Shown: positions 1 through 20,226 of the stretch, piece by piece
Layout of the letters: the number at the start of each line of letters is the position of its first letter
Position numbering within the stretch: the stretch's first letter is position 1
Assembly (NCBI GenBank): GCA_964036195.1
Contig: OZ038456.1
Span: forward strand, 806,001 to 870,000
Reading direction: 5' to 3'
Length of the DNA: 64,000 nt
From: Sphaerolaimus hirsutus
Lineage: Eukaryota > Nematoda > Chromadorea > Monhysterida > Sphaerolaimidae
Translations under genes and position numbers: made by a program
Notes under the pieces: model-generated
What the model saw: only the letters and a program-made list of their open reading frames with translations
Told to the model about the DNA's origin: nothing
Database searches by the model: none

Positions 1-398
1 CAAAAAGTGAATTTTTTGTCATCCATCTATTGGGGAGTGGTGTTTTTTAGAGAATAAGCAGATTTTTGAGAATTTTTTCACAATAATCTCACATGGTTGA
101 ATAGTATATAGTAGGGGAGTGGTGTTGGTAACACATCCCCAAAATTTAGATTTATACCCCTCCCACAGCTCAGTAAACCGTGGGTGCCGGACCTGCTGTG
201 GGACATCAAAAAAAGCCACAAAAAATTTGCACTTAGGGCGACCCACCCTGAGGGGTCGCCGCGAAGCGAAGCGAAGTAGAGGGGGGTTGCGCGAATATCT
301 CCCCCAAGTTTCAGCCTCGGGGGCGCCCTAGAACTGGGGAAAGGATATAAGAAGTAAAATCAAAAAAATGGCTGCCGGACGTGACCGGGAAGGTGTTT
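1..398. mobile_element. Foldback element, right end (AAACACCTTCCCGG family)
   Basis: The right terminus reads CCGGGAAGGTGTTT at 385-398 and the body carries the motif GGGCGACCCACCCTG. Both recur in the 2.1-kb foldback at 55725-57815. The left end lies outside the window. No coding capacity is seen. Confidence 0.6.
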
Positions 399-766
399 AG
401 TTTTTCCCTCTCCTTGTTTTAGAGACTATAGAAACGTATCTATAGAATGTATGAATACATTATGCCTTAAATAACTCCCAGGGGAATTGAAAAACTTCAG
501 TAATTCAGCCCAGAAATTGCCAGATGCAAAAATGCTGGTTACAGTACCGAAGCAACATATGGAGACACTTTGATTAAAATGATTCTGATTTTAAAATTCT
601 GCCGATCCGACTCTGTAAAAAAGAATATTTTTTTGCATTCTGGAATATTTGTTTTTCGAGGGCACGGTATTCTAAGCATGACGAACCCTGAACACCCGCA
701 CAATTTTCGTCACTAGATAACTATTGTTGTGTTTATTTGGCGCCACGAAATAGTAGTAAAAGCCTC
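399..766. other. No recognisable feature
   Basis: AT-rich sequence between a foldback end and a TATACTC repeat. I see no exon that continues the kinase frame, no RNA gene and no clear element ends. Confidence 0.4.
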
Positions 767-1015
767 GTATACTCCAGTTACTTTACACCCTGCACGCGCG
801 GTTCGCGCTGGAAAAGTGCCAAGATTTTTTACGTATGCGATTTTCATAACAATTTGAAAAAAGTCATCGTTGTTATAACGCTATTCGTAACTCATTCACA
901 ACAATGAGTTTCTTTATCTTTTACACAAAAATCGCATGCATTATCATAATTGGCACGCTTCCAACGTGAGACATAAATGAGTACGAGGGCAGAGTATCAT
1001 GTCCGCCGAGTATAC
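767..1015. repeat. TATACTCGGCGG-type dispersed inverted-repeat element
   Basis: Termini read GTATACTCC at the left and CCGAGTATAC at the right. The segment is a diverged reverse-complement copy of 13643-13894; they share GCACGCTTCC and CATTTATGTCTCACGTTGG. It is probably a TA-targeting MITE. The right terminus supplies the GT of the exon 11 donor. Confidence 0.6.
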
Positions 1016-9535
<8,520 letters not shown>

Positions 9536-9549
9536 CTGATAATAAATTA

Positions 9550-10843
9550 CGCGTTAATTTTAATTAAGTTTTTTTCTTGCAGCCAGATATTCGATTAGCG
9601 ATTTTATTGGGAATTTGACGTTTGCAGTAGTTCACATGGTGCTATCAAATGAATAACTCATTTTTGCACATAATATCGTATTATGCGGCATTTTTGTCAA
9701 CTGCAGCTGTAACAAAAATACGAAGTTATATTTATGTGGCCGATAAAATGCAGCTACGTAGACGCTTAACTTTGCATCTGAAATTTTTCAGTACACTAAA
9801 ATTTAGAAATCATCAAAAACGTGGATAAGAAATAAAAGATGAAAAAAAATCAAGATAAAAGATGGAAGTCTGTAGATGAAAATTCAACAGCACATCCTAG
9901 CCTGGGGATACAATTTATATTTACATTGCCAAACAAAATGTATGCCTAAAAAATACAGAAAACTCAAGTGGTCAAGTGTCTCCAGTATGCTAATAAAATA
10001 AAGTGACATTTTTATTACGTGTGAGGTATTGTTAAGAACGCCCTGTATAAATAAAATATGTAGGGAACTAAATATTTATATCAAATGATCAAAGCTCAAA
10101 AATATAATAAAGATTGCGATCTTGAAAAGTGGTTCGTGTAGATTGAATAGATATTAAATAAATCTTTTTTGGAAGAAAAAAAATTGAAAAATTGACTATG
10201 GTTCGCGCTCCGGCGTTCGCCATATGAAGCTTTTTCGATGTGTGGAAATGTTGCTATGCAAAAATATGGAAGATGACAAAGATAAAATAGAAATACCTTA
10301 GAAGTAAACGCTACGTAGAAACGAGCAGGTGGCAGTCCCACACCCTGTAAATCGTTAATTCAAGTGTGTAATGACATGCAACATATTCTGCAGAATTTGC
10401 TACCAGGAGTACCTAAAAATATCGGGAAAAAACGACTGGCAAACTTTCTAACATATAGACAGCGAAAGAAAGGAGGTTCAGAGAAAGAAAAAGGCCCCAG
10501 GAGTTTATTCGTTTGTATAGATATCTAAAAAGCAGCTTTCTGGAGTTTCGACAATTTTTTCCCCATAAGCCGGTCTTCAACCATCTTTCTATTTACATTA
10601 TTCGCATAAGGGGCACTAGAACTCAAAGTCCTAAAGAAAATGACCAAAAAACAATTATTTACAAAAGTATATAACTGGACTAAAAACTTGACTGGCTCAA
10701 GCAAACAGACGGGCACTCTACACGATTCCAAATACTTACAGTTTCGGAGCTAACAGTTTTATTTCACCAGCGCCACAGGAATTGAGTTAACCCGCCCATA
10801 AAAGCGCTTCCACATAGATTTTATATGTAAATATGTAGTTATA
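9550..10843. other. Non-repetitive AT-rich region upstream of the kinase gene
   Basis: No recognisable elements are seen. The region should hold the kinase promoter. It also has minus-strand splice-like borders: donor GTAAGT near 10738, acceptor TTTCTTTAG near 10640, and TTTACAG|GGTGTGG...TCTAAG|GTATTT near 10350-10294. I could not join them into a reading frame. Confidence 0.35.
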
Positions 10844-11295
10844 CCGTATTTCCTCGAAATACCCCCCGGGGGGTGATTGTTTCATAGTGGTCCCGAGAGG
10901 GGGGGGTTAAACGAGGGGGGGGTATTTCGAGGGGGGGGTTATTATTTCACAAGAAAATTTTTGAAAACCAAGTACGAAATTGTCGTCTGAAACGTACGCA
11001 GACGTCGAAAAATGCAACAAAAACTGCCATTTATAAGGTACTGTAGACTAATATTAGTACGTAGATGGTATAAACACTGTTCTAACGTGATTCCGACATT
11101 GTTTTAACGTGTGTTCTGCACTACGCAGAACATAAACTGCCGTTTTTGTCATGTACGTTCTCTTTACACTCAATTTGGGGGGGGGGGGGTATTTCGAGGG
11201 GGGGGTGATTGTTTCATAGTGGTCTCGAGAGGGGGGGGTCAAACGAGGGGGGGGGGGGTATTTCAAGGGGGGGGGGGTATTTCGAGGAAATACGG
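10844..11295. mobile_element. CCGTATTTCCTCGAA MITE, TA-flanked
   Basis: The ends are CCGTATTTCCTCGAAATACC and GAGGAAATACGG with TA on each side. Long G runs (11175-11275) alternate with TATTTCGAGG. The interior TTTTAACGTGTGTTCTGCA is shared with other copies. Confidence 0.75.
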
Positions 11296-11299
11296 TATA

Positions 11300-11684
11300 G
11301 GGGCAGGCCTGATACGCACATCTGCCCGTTACGCACATTTGCCCGTTTTTTTCACTTGACACTCTTTCAAGTGATTTTCAGATATGAGTAAAGTAAAAAA
11401 AGTTGCGCAATGACATTAGTGAACCTTTTTCACTTCACTCATATCTGAAAATCACTTGAAAATGTGTCAAATGAAAAAAAACAGTGAAAAAAGCCATTTT
11501 TCACTGTTTTTCACTTGACACATTTTTAAGTGATTTTCAGATATGAGTGAAGTGAAAAAAGTTCACTAATGTCATTGCGCAACTTTTTTCGCCTCACTCA
11601 TGTCTGAAATTCACTTAAAAAAGTGTCAAGTGAAAAAACGGGCAAATGTGCGTAACGGGCAGATGTGTGTATCAGTGCACCCCC
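11300..11684. mobile_element. GATACGCACATCTGCCCG MITE, doubled copy
   Basis: The ends are CAGGCCTGATACGCACATCT and GTGTATCAGTGCACCCC. The interior holds two tandem palindromes of the family. It abuts the right end of the CCGTATT element. Confidence 0.7.
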
Positions 11685-11689
11685 GTTAT

Positions 11690-12310
11690 ATACACATACG
11701 CGCATCCATAAAACTTGTCGCAACTAGGTATATGAAAAGTTTTGCTATTCCAGCCCGTGAAAATATGAAACTTTGCACATCTACCAGCTGAAAAGCAGGG
11801 AGACGGGACAAAGGCAGCGAAAAAAGTGACAAATGTTCATAGGCGACATTTGGAGGCAAACAAAACAAGATTTTCAGACTATCGGGGCACTGGAAATGTG
11901 ACCGAAACCTCAATTTTGAAACACAACATATGTATTTATTTACGTACGTAAATATTTATGTATTTATGTGGCCCTACCTTCTAACAAAAATATTTGCATA
12001 AGAAACCTTCGAACTAAAAAAAAACAAGAAAACAAGAGTTTTCTCAAGCAGTAGACACAGACACCATATATCTATCTCACATGCTCGAATTTGAGAGAAA
12101 CAATGCTTATGTAAAGTGAGCTAGCTAGTGAGTAGCCATAGTAAAACACAGCTTGTTTAGCTGAATAGCACAAGCACAATAATGCGTACGTCCCAGTGCG
12201 TGTACGCATGTATTCTATGTATACACCTACACATTTAGCAACACATGGCACCGGGGCCCAGATCCAATTTGAACATAGAGCGCACTAAGGGCATGCACCC
12301 AGGGGCAGAG
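11690..12310. other. No recognisable feature
   Basis: AT-rich sequence without element ends, long exons or RNA genes that I can identify. Confidence 0.4.
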
Positions 12311-12320
12311 TAAGCGCATG

Positions 12321-12767
12321 CAGGGGTCTACACGATTTTTGCCCTCGCGGGGGGGGGCTTCGATAGATAGCACATCGCTGAATAGACAGCTGAAAAATAT
12401 TTTGGGGGGATTCGCAGGGGGCAGTGTTTAGGCTTATTCAAGTTGTAGGAAACAGAAAACAAAAAAGTAGCTAAATTAAGCTGAAATATAAAAAATAAGT
12501 TCAAAATAGCTAACAATAAAACCCATTTTCTACCCATTTTTTACTATGTATAGCCAAAAATACTAATCTAAAAATACTTTGAATGTGAAAAATAACAAAA
12601 ATCTTAAAAAATTCAATTATTTATAGTGGAATAAAAAAATTTCGCAAAATTTGTTCCACACAATAGATAAATAGATAGCTGAACGTTGGGGGGAGGGGTG
12701 ATCAGGAAAAAGCCAAAAAAAATTGTTCTGGAATAGCTGGTTAACCTGGGGCCATTGGAGACCCCCG
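12321..12767. mobile_element. hAT-like MITE, CAGGGGTCTNC ends, 8-bp TSD
   Basis: The ends are CAGGGGTCTACACGATTTTT and GGAGACCCCCG. The perfect 8-bp duplication AGCGCATG is at 12313-12320 and 12768-12775. The interior has GATAGATAG motifs near both ends. No coding capacity. Confidence 0.9.
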
Positions 12768-13094
12768 AGCGCATGAAATCATGCGCATGAAATCATGAGC
12801 ATAATGTGCACAATTTCAGCGTTTACGCGCCCTTTCGTTGTAACTGAATCCAGCCCCAGGGTGCACTCTGAATGCATAAATAGCTTCATGCATATGTTGA
12901 GGCACACACTAGCGGCGCCCTGTGACCTCATCAAATGCATGTTGCGTTTGGATTTGGGCATGTGAATTAGGCACTCATTATGGCTGAGCTTGCATGTTGG
13001 TTTTGTAGCTCGCTTCATGACAAATTTCATTTCCCAGACAAGTGTTTTCCGAAATCAGAAATCATATAAAATTTACTATACATTATAGGCGGCC

Positions 13095-13285
13095 GACACA
13101 GTAGTTGACACTCGTGTGTCAACTGGTCTGTGTCAACTCAGATTTCGGCTTCACGTGTCGCAGAGGAGTGATCTGCAAATGCACATGTCGCTATGTTGAA
13201 AAAAGTATTTAGGCAAGTGCATTGGAAGATCGCTGTGCGACACGTGAAGCCGACATCTGAGTTGACACGGACCAGTTGACACGTG
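13095..13285. mobile_element. TAGTTGACAC foldback element
   Basis: The left side (TAGTTGACACTCGTGTGTCA, GTCAACTCAGATTTCGG) pairs with the right side (CATCTGAGTTGACACGGACC, AGTTGACAC). It shares inner sequence with 49826-50123. Confidence 0.6.
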
Positions 13286-13298
13286 ATGGACGTGATGA

Positions 13299-14468
13299 TA
13301 GTGATGGAAAGGCACCGGGGCACCAGTGCCCCGGTGCTGGGCACCGAAGGGATCCAGCACCGGTGCTGGTGCGGTGCGGTGCCATTTTTCGAGGGTGCCC
13401 AGCCGGTGTCGGTGCCATTTTTTTCGGAATAGCACCAGTGCCGGTGCGGTGCGGTGCCATTTTTTGGCCGGTGCCAAAGGTGCTAGCACCAGGACCACCG
13501 GGAAAGGCACCGGGAAAGGCTCCGGCCAAATGTTAAGGGGTGTAAAATTTTGACTACAACATGTGCGTATTCATTTTTTTAACAACAAAAACAATGTACC
13601 CAACTGTTTTTGGTCTAATTTGGAAAAACATCCCATCAAATATATACTCGGCGGACATGATACTCTGCCCTCGCACTCATTTATGTCTCACGTTGGAAGC
13701 GTGCCAATGATGAGTAAGCATGCGACTTTTGTGTTAAGGATGAAAAAATCAGTGTCGTGAATAAGTTAACATTTAGCGTCATAACAACGATTATTTTTTT
13801 TCAATTTTTTAATGAAAATTGTATGCGTAAAGCAATCGTTGGCACGCTTCCAGCGGGAACCACGCGTGCAGGGTGTAAAGTAACCCAAGTATACTTTGAA
13901 AGCTGTCATACCCTTCCAAGGAGGGAACAAAGAAATTGAGATGTATTTTTAATCATAAATATGATTATTCTTTCACCTGTTTGCTCATAATTGTTGTCAC
14001 TTTATGACAAAAAATAGTTATCTTACATTCTTTGTAACTATCGATCCCGGTGAGTAACAATAGTGACTACCTAAATATGTGTAGTGGAGTGTATAAAATA
14101 TTAGAGCTGTCATTCATAATCATTCTAATTGCTCGTCAAGCGATCGCCACATGATTCTCATAATTTAAATGCTCGCCCATCAAAATCGGCAAAGAATTAA
14201 GTGAAATATGCACTTCCGAAGGTGCGACCTCTAAGAAAATACCCGCTAAATACTTCAGAACCTCCAGCCCGGTGCGGTGCCTTTCGGTGCTGGCACCGGC
14301 AGCCGGCCGGTGCCCCAGGGTGCCGGTGCTATTTTTTTCAGAATGGCACCGGTGCCGGTGCGGTGCCATTTTTTTGCCGGTGCCGGTGCCCATGGTGCAC
14401 TTTCTGAGGAATGGCACCGGTGCCGGTGCGGTGCGGTGCCATTTTTTCTGGTGCCTTTTCCATCACTA
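13299..14468. mobile_element. Probable TAGTGATGGAA element with GGTGCC arrays at both ends
   Basis: The left end is TAGTGATGGAAAGGCACCGG and the right end is GGTGCCTTTTCCATCACTA. GGTGCC/GGCACC arrays fill 13310-13530 and 14268-14460; the middle is unique plus the TATACTC repeat at 13643. The flanks do not form a clear TSD, so two separate broken copies are possible. The layout mirrors the GGCGCC element at 20435-21331. Confidence 0.55.
13643..13894. repeat. TATACTCGGCGG-type element, second copy
   Basis: Runs from TATACTCGGCGGACATGATA to CCCAAGTATA, the reverse-complement relative of 767-1015. Pairs of GGCACGCTTCC near the right and GGAAGCGTGCC near the left form internal arms. Confidence 0.6.
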
Positions 14469-14651
14469 CTAGTGACTAGTGTCAAATGTGAGTCAGATCA
14501 GCAGCTCAAAAATTGGGTAAAAACAGGGTGAAATGGGGAAAGCAATTTTCACTCATTAAATGTTCGTCAAATGTGTCAAAAAACACCTGTGGCAGTGAAG
14601 GTCATTCTTTCTCCCATATTCGGGACCAGGGTTTTTACTCATGTACATGAT

Positions 14652-14860
14652 GATTTATAGGTATACTCGACAGACATCACAGTTAGTATGGAAACCTACC
14701 ATAACCCATCTGAATAATGAACCAAAAATTATACATAAGCTTCACCATAATATTTAGTTTGTTGTTCAAATGAATAATTAATTATGAAATTTATAACAAG
14801 ACCTTATTCATCAAATTATGGTAGAATTCTGCACATACTTTGCGGTCCGCCGAGTATACA
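14652..14860. repeat. GTATACTCG-ended element
   Basis: GTATACTCGACAGACATCAC at the left and GCGGTCCGCCGAGTATAC at the right are inverted ends of the TATACTC group. The interior is AT-rich and partly self-complementary. Confidence 0.55.
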
Positions 14861-14869
14861 GTTTTATTG

Positions 14870-15980
14870 ATGCTAATGTACACTGCTAGTCTAGGTATTT
14901 ATCGATGATAACCAATACTAGATAAATAGGTACTCACAAATCAGTCAAGCGCATGAACATTAGAGCTGACCATAAACGTAGAGATAGGCCCGTAAGGATT
15001 TTTTCTACCAGTCAAATTCTAGAATGGCCCTACACACTCTAGTTGACAATTGAAATTTCCAATGTTGATAAATCCGTTTTTAATACATTTGAGTTTGCCG
15101 GAATGAGAAGTCCGTCAACTACTGTTGACCGGGATCAAAAACTTGTCATTCTGGTAAACTCAATAAGTTCAAAGAAGTTTTATCAATTTTGAAAATTTCG
15201 GTTGTCCTCTATTTACCAGGTGTAGGCTAGGGACAGCCGGGGGTTTTAAATAATTTTTAAAGTGTTTTTTTTTAAAGCGGGTTCGAAAAAATGATTTTTT
15301 ATTGTCCATAGTGTAGAGTGCTATTAGAGCGCTATTGAATGAGTGAGTACTATTGAAATATCATCGAAAATTCTGACAGAACAGCGGAAGTCCACATGAA
15401 ACGTTCAATTCGCGTATTTACTTTCATGTACTTTTTCAGGAAGGGGACGTAAAAATATGGATATTATAGGCTTCTAAGGATACCGGCTTATTGATACCAC
15501 CCTGTGACCTCTTCAAATGTCAAATATTTATGTTGCATAAACGGAGGGACAGATAACTGAAAAGAACATTTTGGTGGGGGTGGGGCTTGGGGGGTATGGG
15601 AGGGTCGCGGTAGTTCAAATATTAGGTTTTTACAGGGTGTAGAACGCAGAAACGGGGGGGGGGTCGCTCAAACTGGGTGAAAAAAGCGAAATAGGTATAT
15701 AAGCACATTAGTACCCAAATAGCTGAAAATATGCTATAAGAAACATGAATTAGTATGTAATTTTCAAGGTGAAAATATATAAAATATATGAAAATAGACG
15801 CTTGTGAGCAAAACTTGGGGTCACATTTTTCAAAAATCAAACCAGATAACCAGGTTTGCTGGCGGATTTGGAGCGGGGGTGTAAGGGGGTAGTAGCCACA
15901 AATTTTTCCTCCGATTTGGTGGTAACTACCTCCCCAACCCCTCTTTCATACCCCTGGTTTGAAAGCTTGTACCAAACAAC
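14870..15980. other. No gene; partial repeats only
   Basis: AT-rich sequence. A C-rich/G-rich stretch (15580-15960) resembles the interior of the CAGGGGTCTCC family, but neither terminus is intact. No exons are recognisable. Confidence 0.35.
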
Positions 15981-15989
15981 ATGAGAAAT

Positions 15990-16290
15990 TTAAGGAATAA
16001 GGCCGGAATTAGAGCTCGGCGTCGATTCGACGTGAAATGATGACGTGAAATGTTGTCGTGAAATTAATTACACGAGTGTGGATCATGCTACGGGTCTACA
16101 ATTTTCTAAGGATAATATACGAATCGATACCTTAATCGTGTCCAATACTGAGTGTTATCAGCCACAACTAGAGCGAATTGAAAAATTCAATTTTTATCAT
16201 TTCACGTCACCATCATTTCACGTCACAGTGTCAGGGAACAACTTGACATTTCACGTCAGACTATTGCAAAAATGTAGCAAAAATGTGGAA
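15990..16290. repeat. GACGTGAAATGATGACGTG palindromic element
   Basis: GACGTGAAATGATGACGTGA near 16030 pairs with CATCATTTCACGTCAC near 16210 across about 120 bases. It is probably a small foldback. No target duplication could be identified. Confidence 0.45.
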
Positions 16291-16652
16291 ATTGGGCAAT
16301 GAAGCAAAAATAAATATTATAACACACGCAAATGCTAGCATTACAAACATATTTAGCTAGCACTTGACCAATCGATTTCAGCTAAGCACTCGGGTTATTT
16401 AAATAAATACATATATAGCAGATAGACAGCTGAGAAATACCAGTCGGACGCATGCACGACGCACGAGCCAAATCGCGCCGCGCATACAAACCGCACCGGA
16501 GTTGAAACCCGACCCGAATCGGAAATCGGACTCGGGACAAAAAGTATTTGCCAAAATTGGCTCTGACTGGACAGTTGGCTAGTTGATCCGATTGGTTTAC
16601 TTCGGGTTTGAAAAGGAAATCCGATTAGGTGTGGTTATGATATATTGCCAAC

Positions 16653-16847
16653 TAGGAGTTCCGGTAGATGGTTAGACGAAATTCCGGGACTGCAGTGGTA
16701 CTGGTCCCCGGTCCCGACACCCCAGTCTCGGTCCCGATAAAAGGAAAGTCCGGTCCGGGTCCCGGTACGATGCCCCAGTCCCGGTCCCGATAAGTAAAAT
16801 TTCTGGTCCCAGTCCCGCCCCGAAAAATTGGTCCCATTTGAATCCTA
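16653..16847. mobile_element. hAT-like GGTCCC-array MITE
   Basis: The ends are TAGGAGTTCC and CATTTGAATCCTA, with repeated GGTCCCGGTCC and CCCGATAA inside. Flanks TTGCCAAC and TTGCCAAA match at 7 of 8. The array motif GGTCCC differs from the GGGATC of its relatives. Confidence 0.75.
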
Positions 16848-16865
16848 TTGCCAAACACATTTAAA

Positions 16866-17140
16866 TAGGGTTCAAACCAGATTGACTATTCAGGATCCGG
16901 ATTGTTTTTATAAGGTTCGATCAGGATTCGGGTCTCATGACGATGATCTGATTGGCATTTTGAATTTTTGGGGTCGGGATTGGGATAACAGAATTGGAAT
17001 CGGCATTTTTGGGTTAGGAATCGGGTTTAGGGTTAAAAATTTCAGAATCTGGATCGGGATAGGGGATTCGGGATTGGGCGATTGGTAGAGAGACCACAAA
17101 AGCCTGAAATTTTTTCAGGATTGGGGACCGGGATTGAAAC
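16866..17140. mobile_element. Degenerate GGGATC-array hAT-like MITE
   Basis: Starts TAGGGTTCAAACCAGATTGA, carries diverged GGGATTGGGAT and GGATCGGGAT units, and fades at about GGGATTGAAACC. The right terminus is eroded, so no target duplication can be read. Confidence 0.6.
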
Positions 17141-17159
17141 CGACATTCAATGAAATTTT

Positions 17160-18095
17160 CAAACGCGATTTTCTATCGGGTCTCCCGTAAAACATGTTGG
17201 GTAAAAACTGCAAGTAAATAATCGTAGCAAAAATTAGCAATACTTAATTTTCATTTCGGGTTCTCGTAGGCATAGCGGGTCCAATGGCGTATTTCAGAAG
17301 CCCTGTGAACCCACGGGGGAATATTTAGAGAAAAAAACCTATACAGAGCACAGGTGTTCCCCCACATTTCAGAGTCGAGTAAAATGTGTACGTAAATACA
17401 ACAACAAAAATATTTACATAAATGCAGCGAAGGTCAACATTTCCATGCACTCATTAACAGCTGCGAGGATTCATTAAAAGAGAAACCTTTCTAGTTCCTT
17501 TTTACTATGCAAGAAAAAAGCAAAAAAAACATGTTTTCAACGTAAAATACGTAATAAATGCTGGCTAGAAAAAGCCACACCATGGCAACTGTATATAAAT
17601 ATTGACACAAATATATACTGATGTAAAAATACATGAATGACCAGAAGGACAGAAAATAGCACAGAATCCATAAATGAAATGAACATGCAATTGAGCAGTC
17701 TGACTCAGTGGTTTCCATGCTTCTGGGAGCAAAAATTTCACCTGCCCATTACATGGATCCATAAATGCATGTGCATTCAAGGGTAGCTCGACTATGTGTA
17801 TGTATGTGGCTTCTTTGGAAAGGAAAGGGTTGTAAAAATGAAAAGGGTTGTGAAAAAATAGACAAGCTGTTTTTATTATTTAAAATCACATTTTATTGAT
17901 GAATTTTTCCTACATTAGAATCATATTTTTTATATGGCCCAAAAATGGTGTGACAACAAGAATGTCTATGATTGGCACAAAATGTGTTCATGTAATTGTC
18001 ATGTGTTCTGTGAACTTATAATGACTGTGGAGACATTGGGATGCCCCCGCCATGTTAATATAGCTCCACATAAAAATACAAACAGCCCACCATGA
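17160..18095. other. No recognisable feature
   Basis: AT-rich DNA with only shadow frames. No element termini, splice-consistent exons or RNA genes identified. Confidence 0.4.
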
Positions 18096-18109
18096 AGAGA
18101 TACCGCATA

Positions 18110-18698
18110 CCGTATTTCCTCGAAATACCCCCCCCCCTCTCGAGACCACTATGCAACAATCACCCCCTCTCGAAATACCCCCCCAGATTGAGTGTAAAGA
18201 GAACGTACATGACAAATACTGCAGTTTGTGTTCTGCATAATGCAGAACACACGTTAAAACAATGTCGTAATCATTTTAGAACAGTGTTTATACCATCTAC
18301 GTAAAGAGCCGGCAAATATAAATGGGTTTTTGATTTTGAAAAATTTAATCAATTTTCATCCGACCCCAAATAAAAGTTGGGGCTACAAACTGAGCTGGGT
18401 GGCTCGCCCCAACTTTTATTTGGGGTCGAATGAAAATTGATTAAATTTTTCAAAATCAAAAACCCATTTATATTTGCCGGCTCTTTACTACTATTAGTCT
18501 ACAGGAGTCTATACATGTCAGTTATTGATGCATTTTTCTACCCCAGTGTACATAACGACGATTTTGTACTAGGATTTGAAAAAATTTCTGGCGAAATAAT
18601 AACCCCCCCCTCGAAATACCCCCCTTCGTTTAACTCCCCCCTCCCTCTCGGGACCACTATGAAATAATCACCCCCGGGGGTATTTCGAGTAAATACGG
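18110..18698. mobile_element. CCGTATTTCCTCGAA MITE carrying a nested palindrome
   Basis: The ends are CCGTATTTCCTCGAAATACC and TTTCGAGTAAATACGG, flanked by TA. A 182-bp foldback (18304-18485) interrupts it. Confidence 0.8.
18304..18485. mobile_element. AAGAGCCGGCAAATATAAAT foldback MITE
   Basis: A near-perfect palindrome: AAGAGCCGGCAAATATAAAT at the left and its complement at the right, with arms of about 80 bases around a short loop. TA lies on each side. Nested in the CCGTATT copy. Confidence 0.8.
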
Positions 18699-19023
18699 TA
18701 TTCACATATTCTCATAAATGAAAGGATCTGACAGTGGAAATTCAACCATAAAATCCGCAGCAAGAGGGACTACCTCTTCTACACCACAATTTTCCAAACA
18801 ACCAAAATTGATAATCAAACATAGAAAGTAAATTCAGATAACTCTCAAACTTCATCCAAAGCATAATATCAGAGGCATGTTTATTTGCTTATGCATGATT
18901 AATGACGTTTTGCATGAGACTGGTTCAAATGGAGATTATTATCAATGTAAAGTAAGTAAAGCATGTAAGCTGGGGAAGCTTTCAATCTCTCTTTACCATG
19001 TGCATACACATAAACAAATATAG

Positions 19024-19369
19024 ACACCGTCCAAGCCAGGTCTGGAACCTACTTTCTGAGTCGTTGCCGAACCCTATATCTCCCTCTGGTTGTAAGGGGG
19101 GTACACATTTAAAAATTTGGGGTAATATACTCTAAACCCCCCCCACAACGATACACTGCAGGGGACGGGGTGCCGGACTTTGCTTGGACACCTATTAAAA
19201 AAAATATAAAGTATACGGCGGCTCACACTAAGGTGGTTCACTTCCTGTAGTGTATGGTGATGGGGGTTTAGAGTATATTACCCCAAATTTTCACCCCCCC
19301 TACAACTGAAGATACGCGGTTCGACACCGACTCAGAAAGTAGGTGCCATACCTGGCTTGGACGGTGTTT
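19024..19369. mobile_element. ACACCGTCCAAGCCAGGT foldback element
   Basis: Ends ACACCGTCCAAGCCAGGTC and CCTGGCTTGGACGGTGT are inverted. The inner arms contain GGGGTAATATACTCTAAACC and its complement. It is a compact relative of the AAACACC foldbacks. Confidence 0.7.
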
Positions 19370-19575
19370 ACATGAATACTTGGGATGTGATATTGATAGT
19401 AGAGGAAGCGCTCCTGTGGCGGGCGGCAGCTCATTCAAAATTCCGCATTGCACTTGAGCTTGAGTATAAAGTGCTAAAGAATGGAATACCGCTTGTGAAA
19501 AAACATAGTTTGGAGACGATTTATGGAAACTTGAAAGGTGGAATCAATGCCCACGGCCGCGAGAGGGAATACTTA

Positions 19576-19972
19576 AGCTGCGTTCAGACTGCGTTATGTG
19601 CCGACAAATAAAAAAGTCAAAAAGTTCCATAAATCCGGAATAAAGTTTCATATCTGCAAGAAAAAATCAGAGAAGTATACTCACTAGTTCAGTGTACACA
19701 CATGCCAAATTTCAGATAAATCGGGTTTTCGTTCCATAGTTATAAGCATTTGAAAAATTTGATCAAAAAAAGCGAACCGACAGCGTCAAATTTTTCAAAT
19801 GCTTATAACTATGGAACGAAAAGCCCGATTTATCTGAAATTTATCATGTATGTACACTGAACTAGTGAGTATACTTCACTGTTTTTTCTTGCAGATATGA
19901 AACTTAATTCCGGATTTATGGAGCTTTTTTACTTTTTTATTTGTCGGCACATAATGCAGTCTGAACGCAGCT
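19576..19972. mobile_element. AGCTGCGTT foldback MITE, TTA target duplication
   Basis: AGCTGCGTTCAGACTGCGTT at the left and its complement at the right, with TTA on each side (19573-19975). The middle AAATGCTTATAACTATGGAA is palindromic. Second copy of the element at 6471-6869. Confidence 0.75.
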
Positions 19973-20226
19973 TTATGATTCGATTCATTCAAAGTGTCCG
20001 GATAAGGAATGTGATGTTTTACGAAGTTTTCATGGAATGACTTCCACCGTGTGACAGTGGTGGATAGACACAGAAAAATTTAACGAGAAAAGCATGCTTT
20101 CGTTATGCGTGTTAATTTTTACAGTAATTGTCTACAGTTCTTTTGTTTGTACAATAAATTAATGTTTATTTTGCTGAAGATTGTGGCAAAAACTCCTCCC
20201 ATTGAGTAACCCCCGTGTATATTTAC

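Noticed and set aside
11160..11290. Long G tracts as candidate G-quadruplex regulatory sites
   Set aside because: They are standard subterminal parts of the CCGTATT MITEs, repeated in every copy; nothing ties them to a promoter.
13151..14531. Frames reading GTGAG, WHRTAPAP and similar
   Set aside because: Products of GGTGCC arrays; no domain and no splice support.
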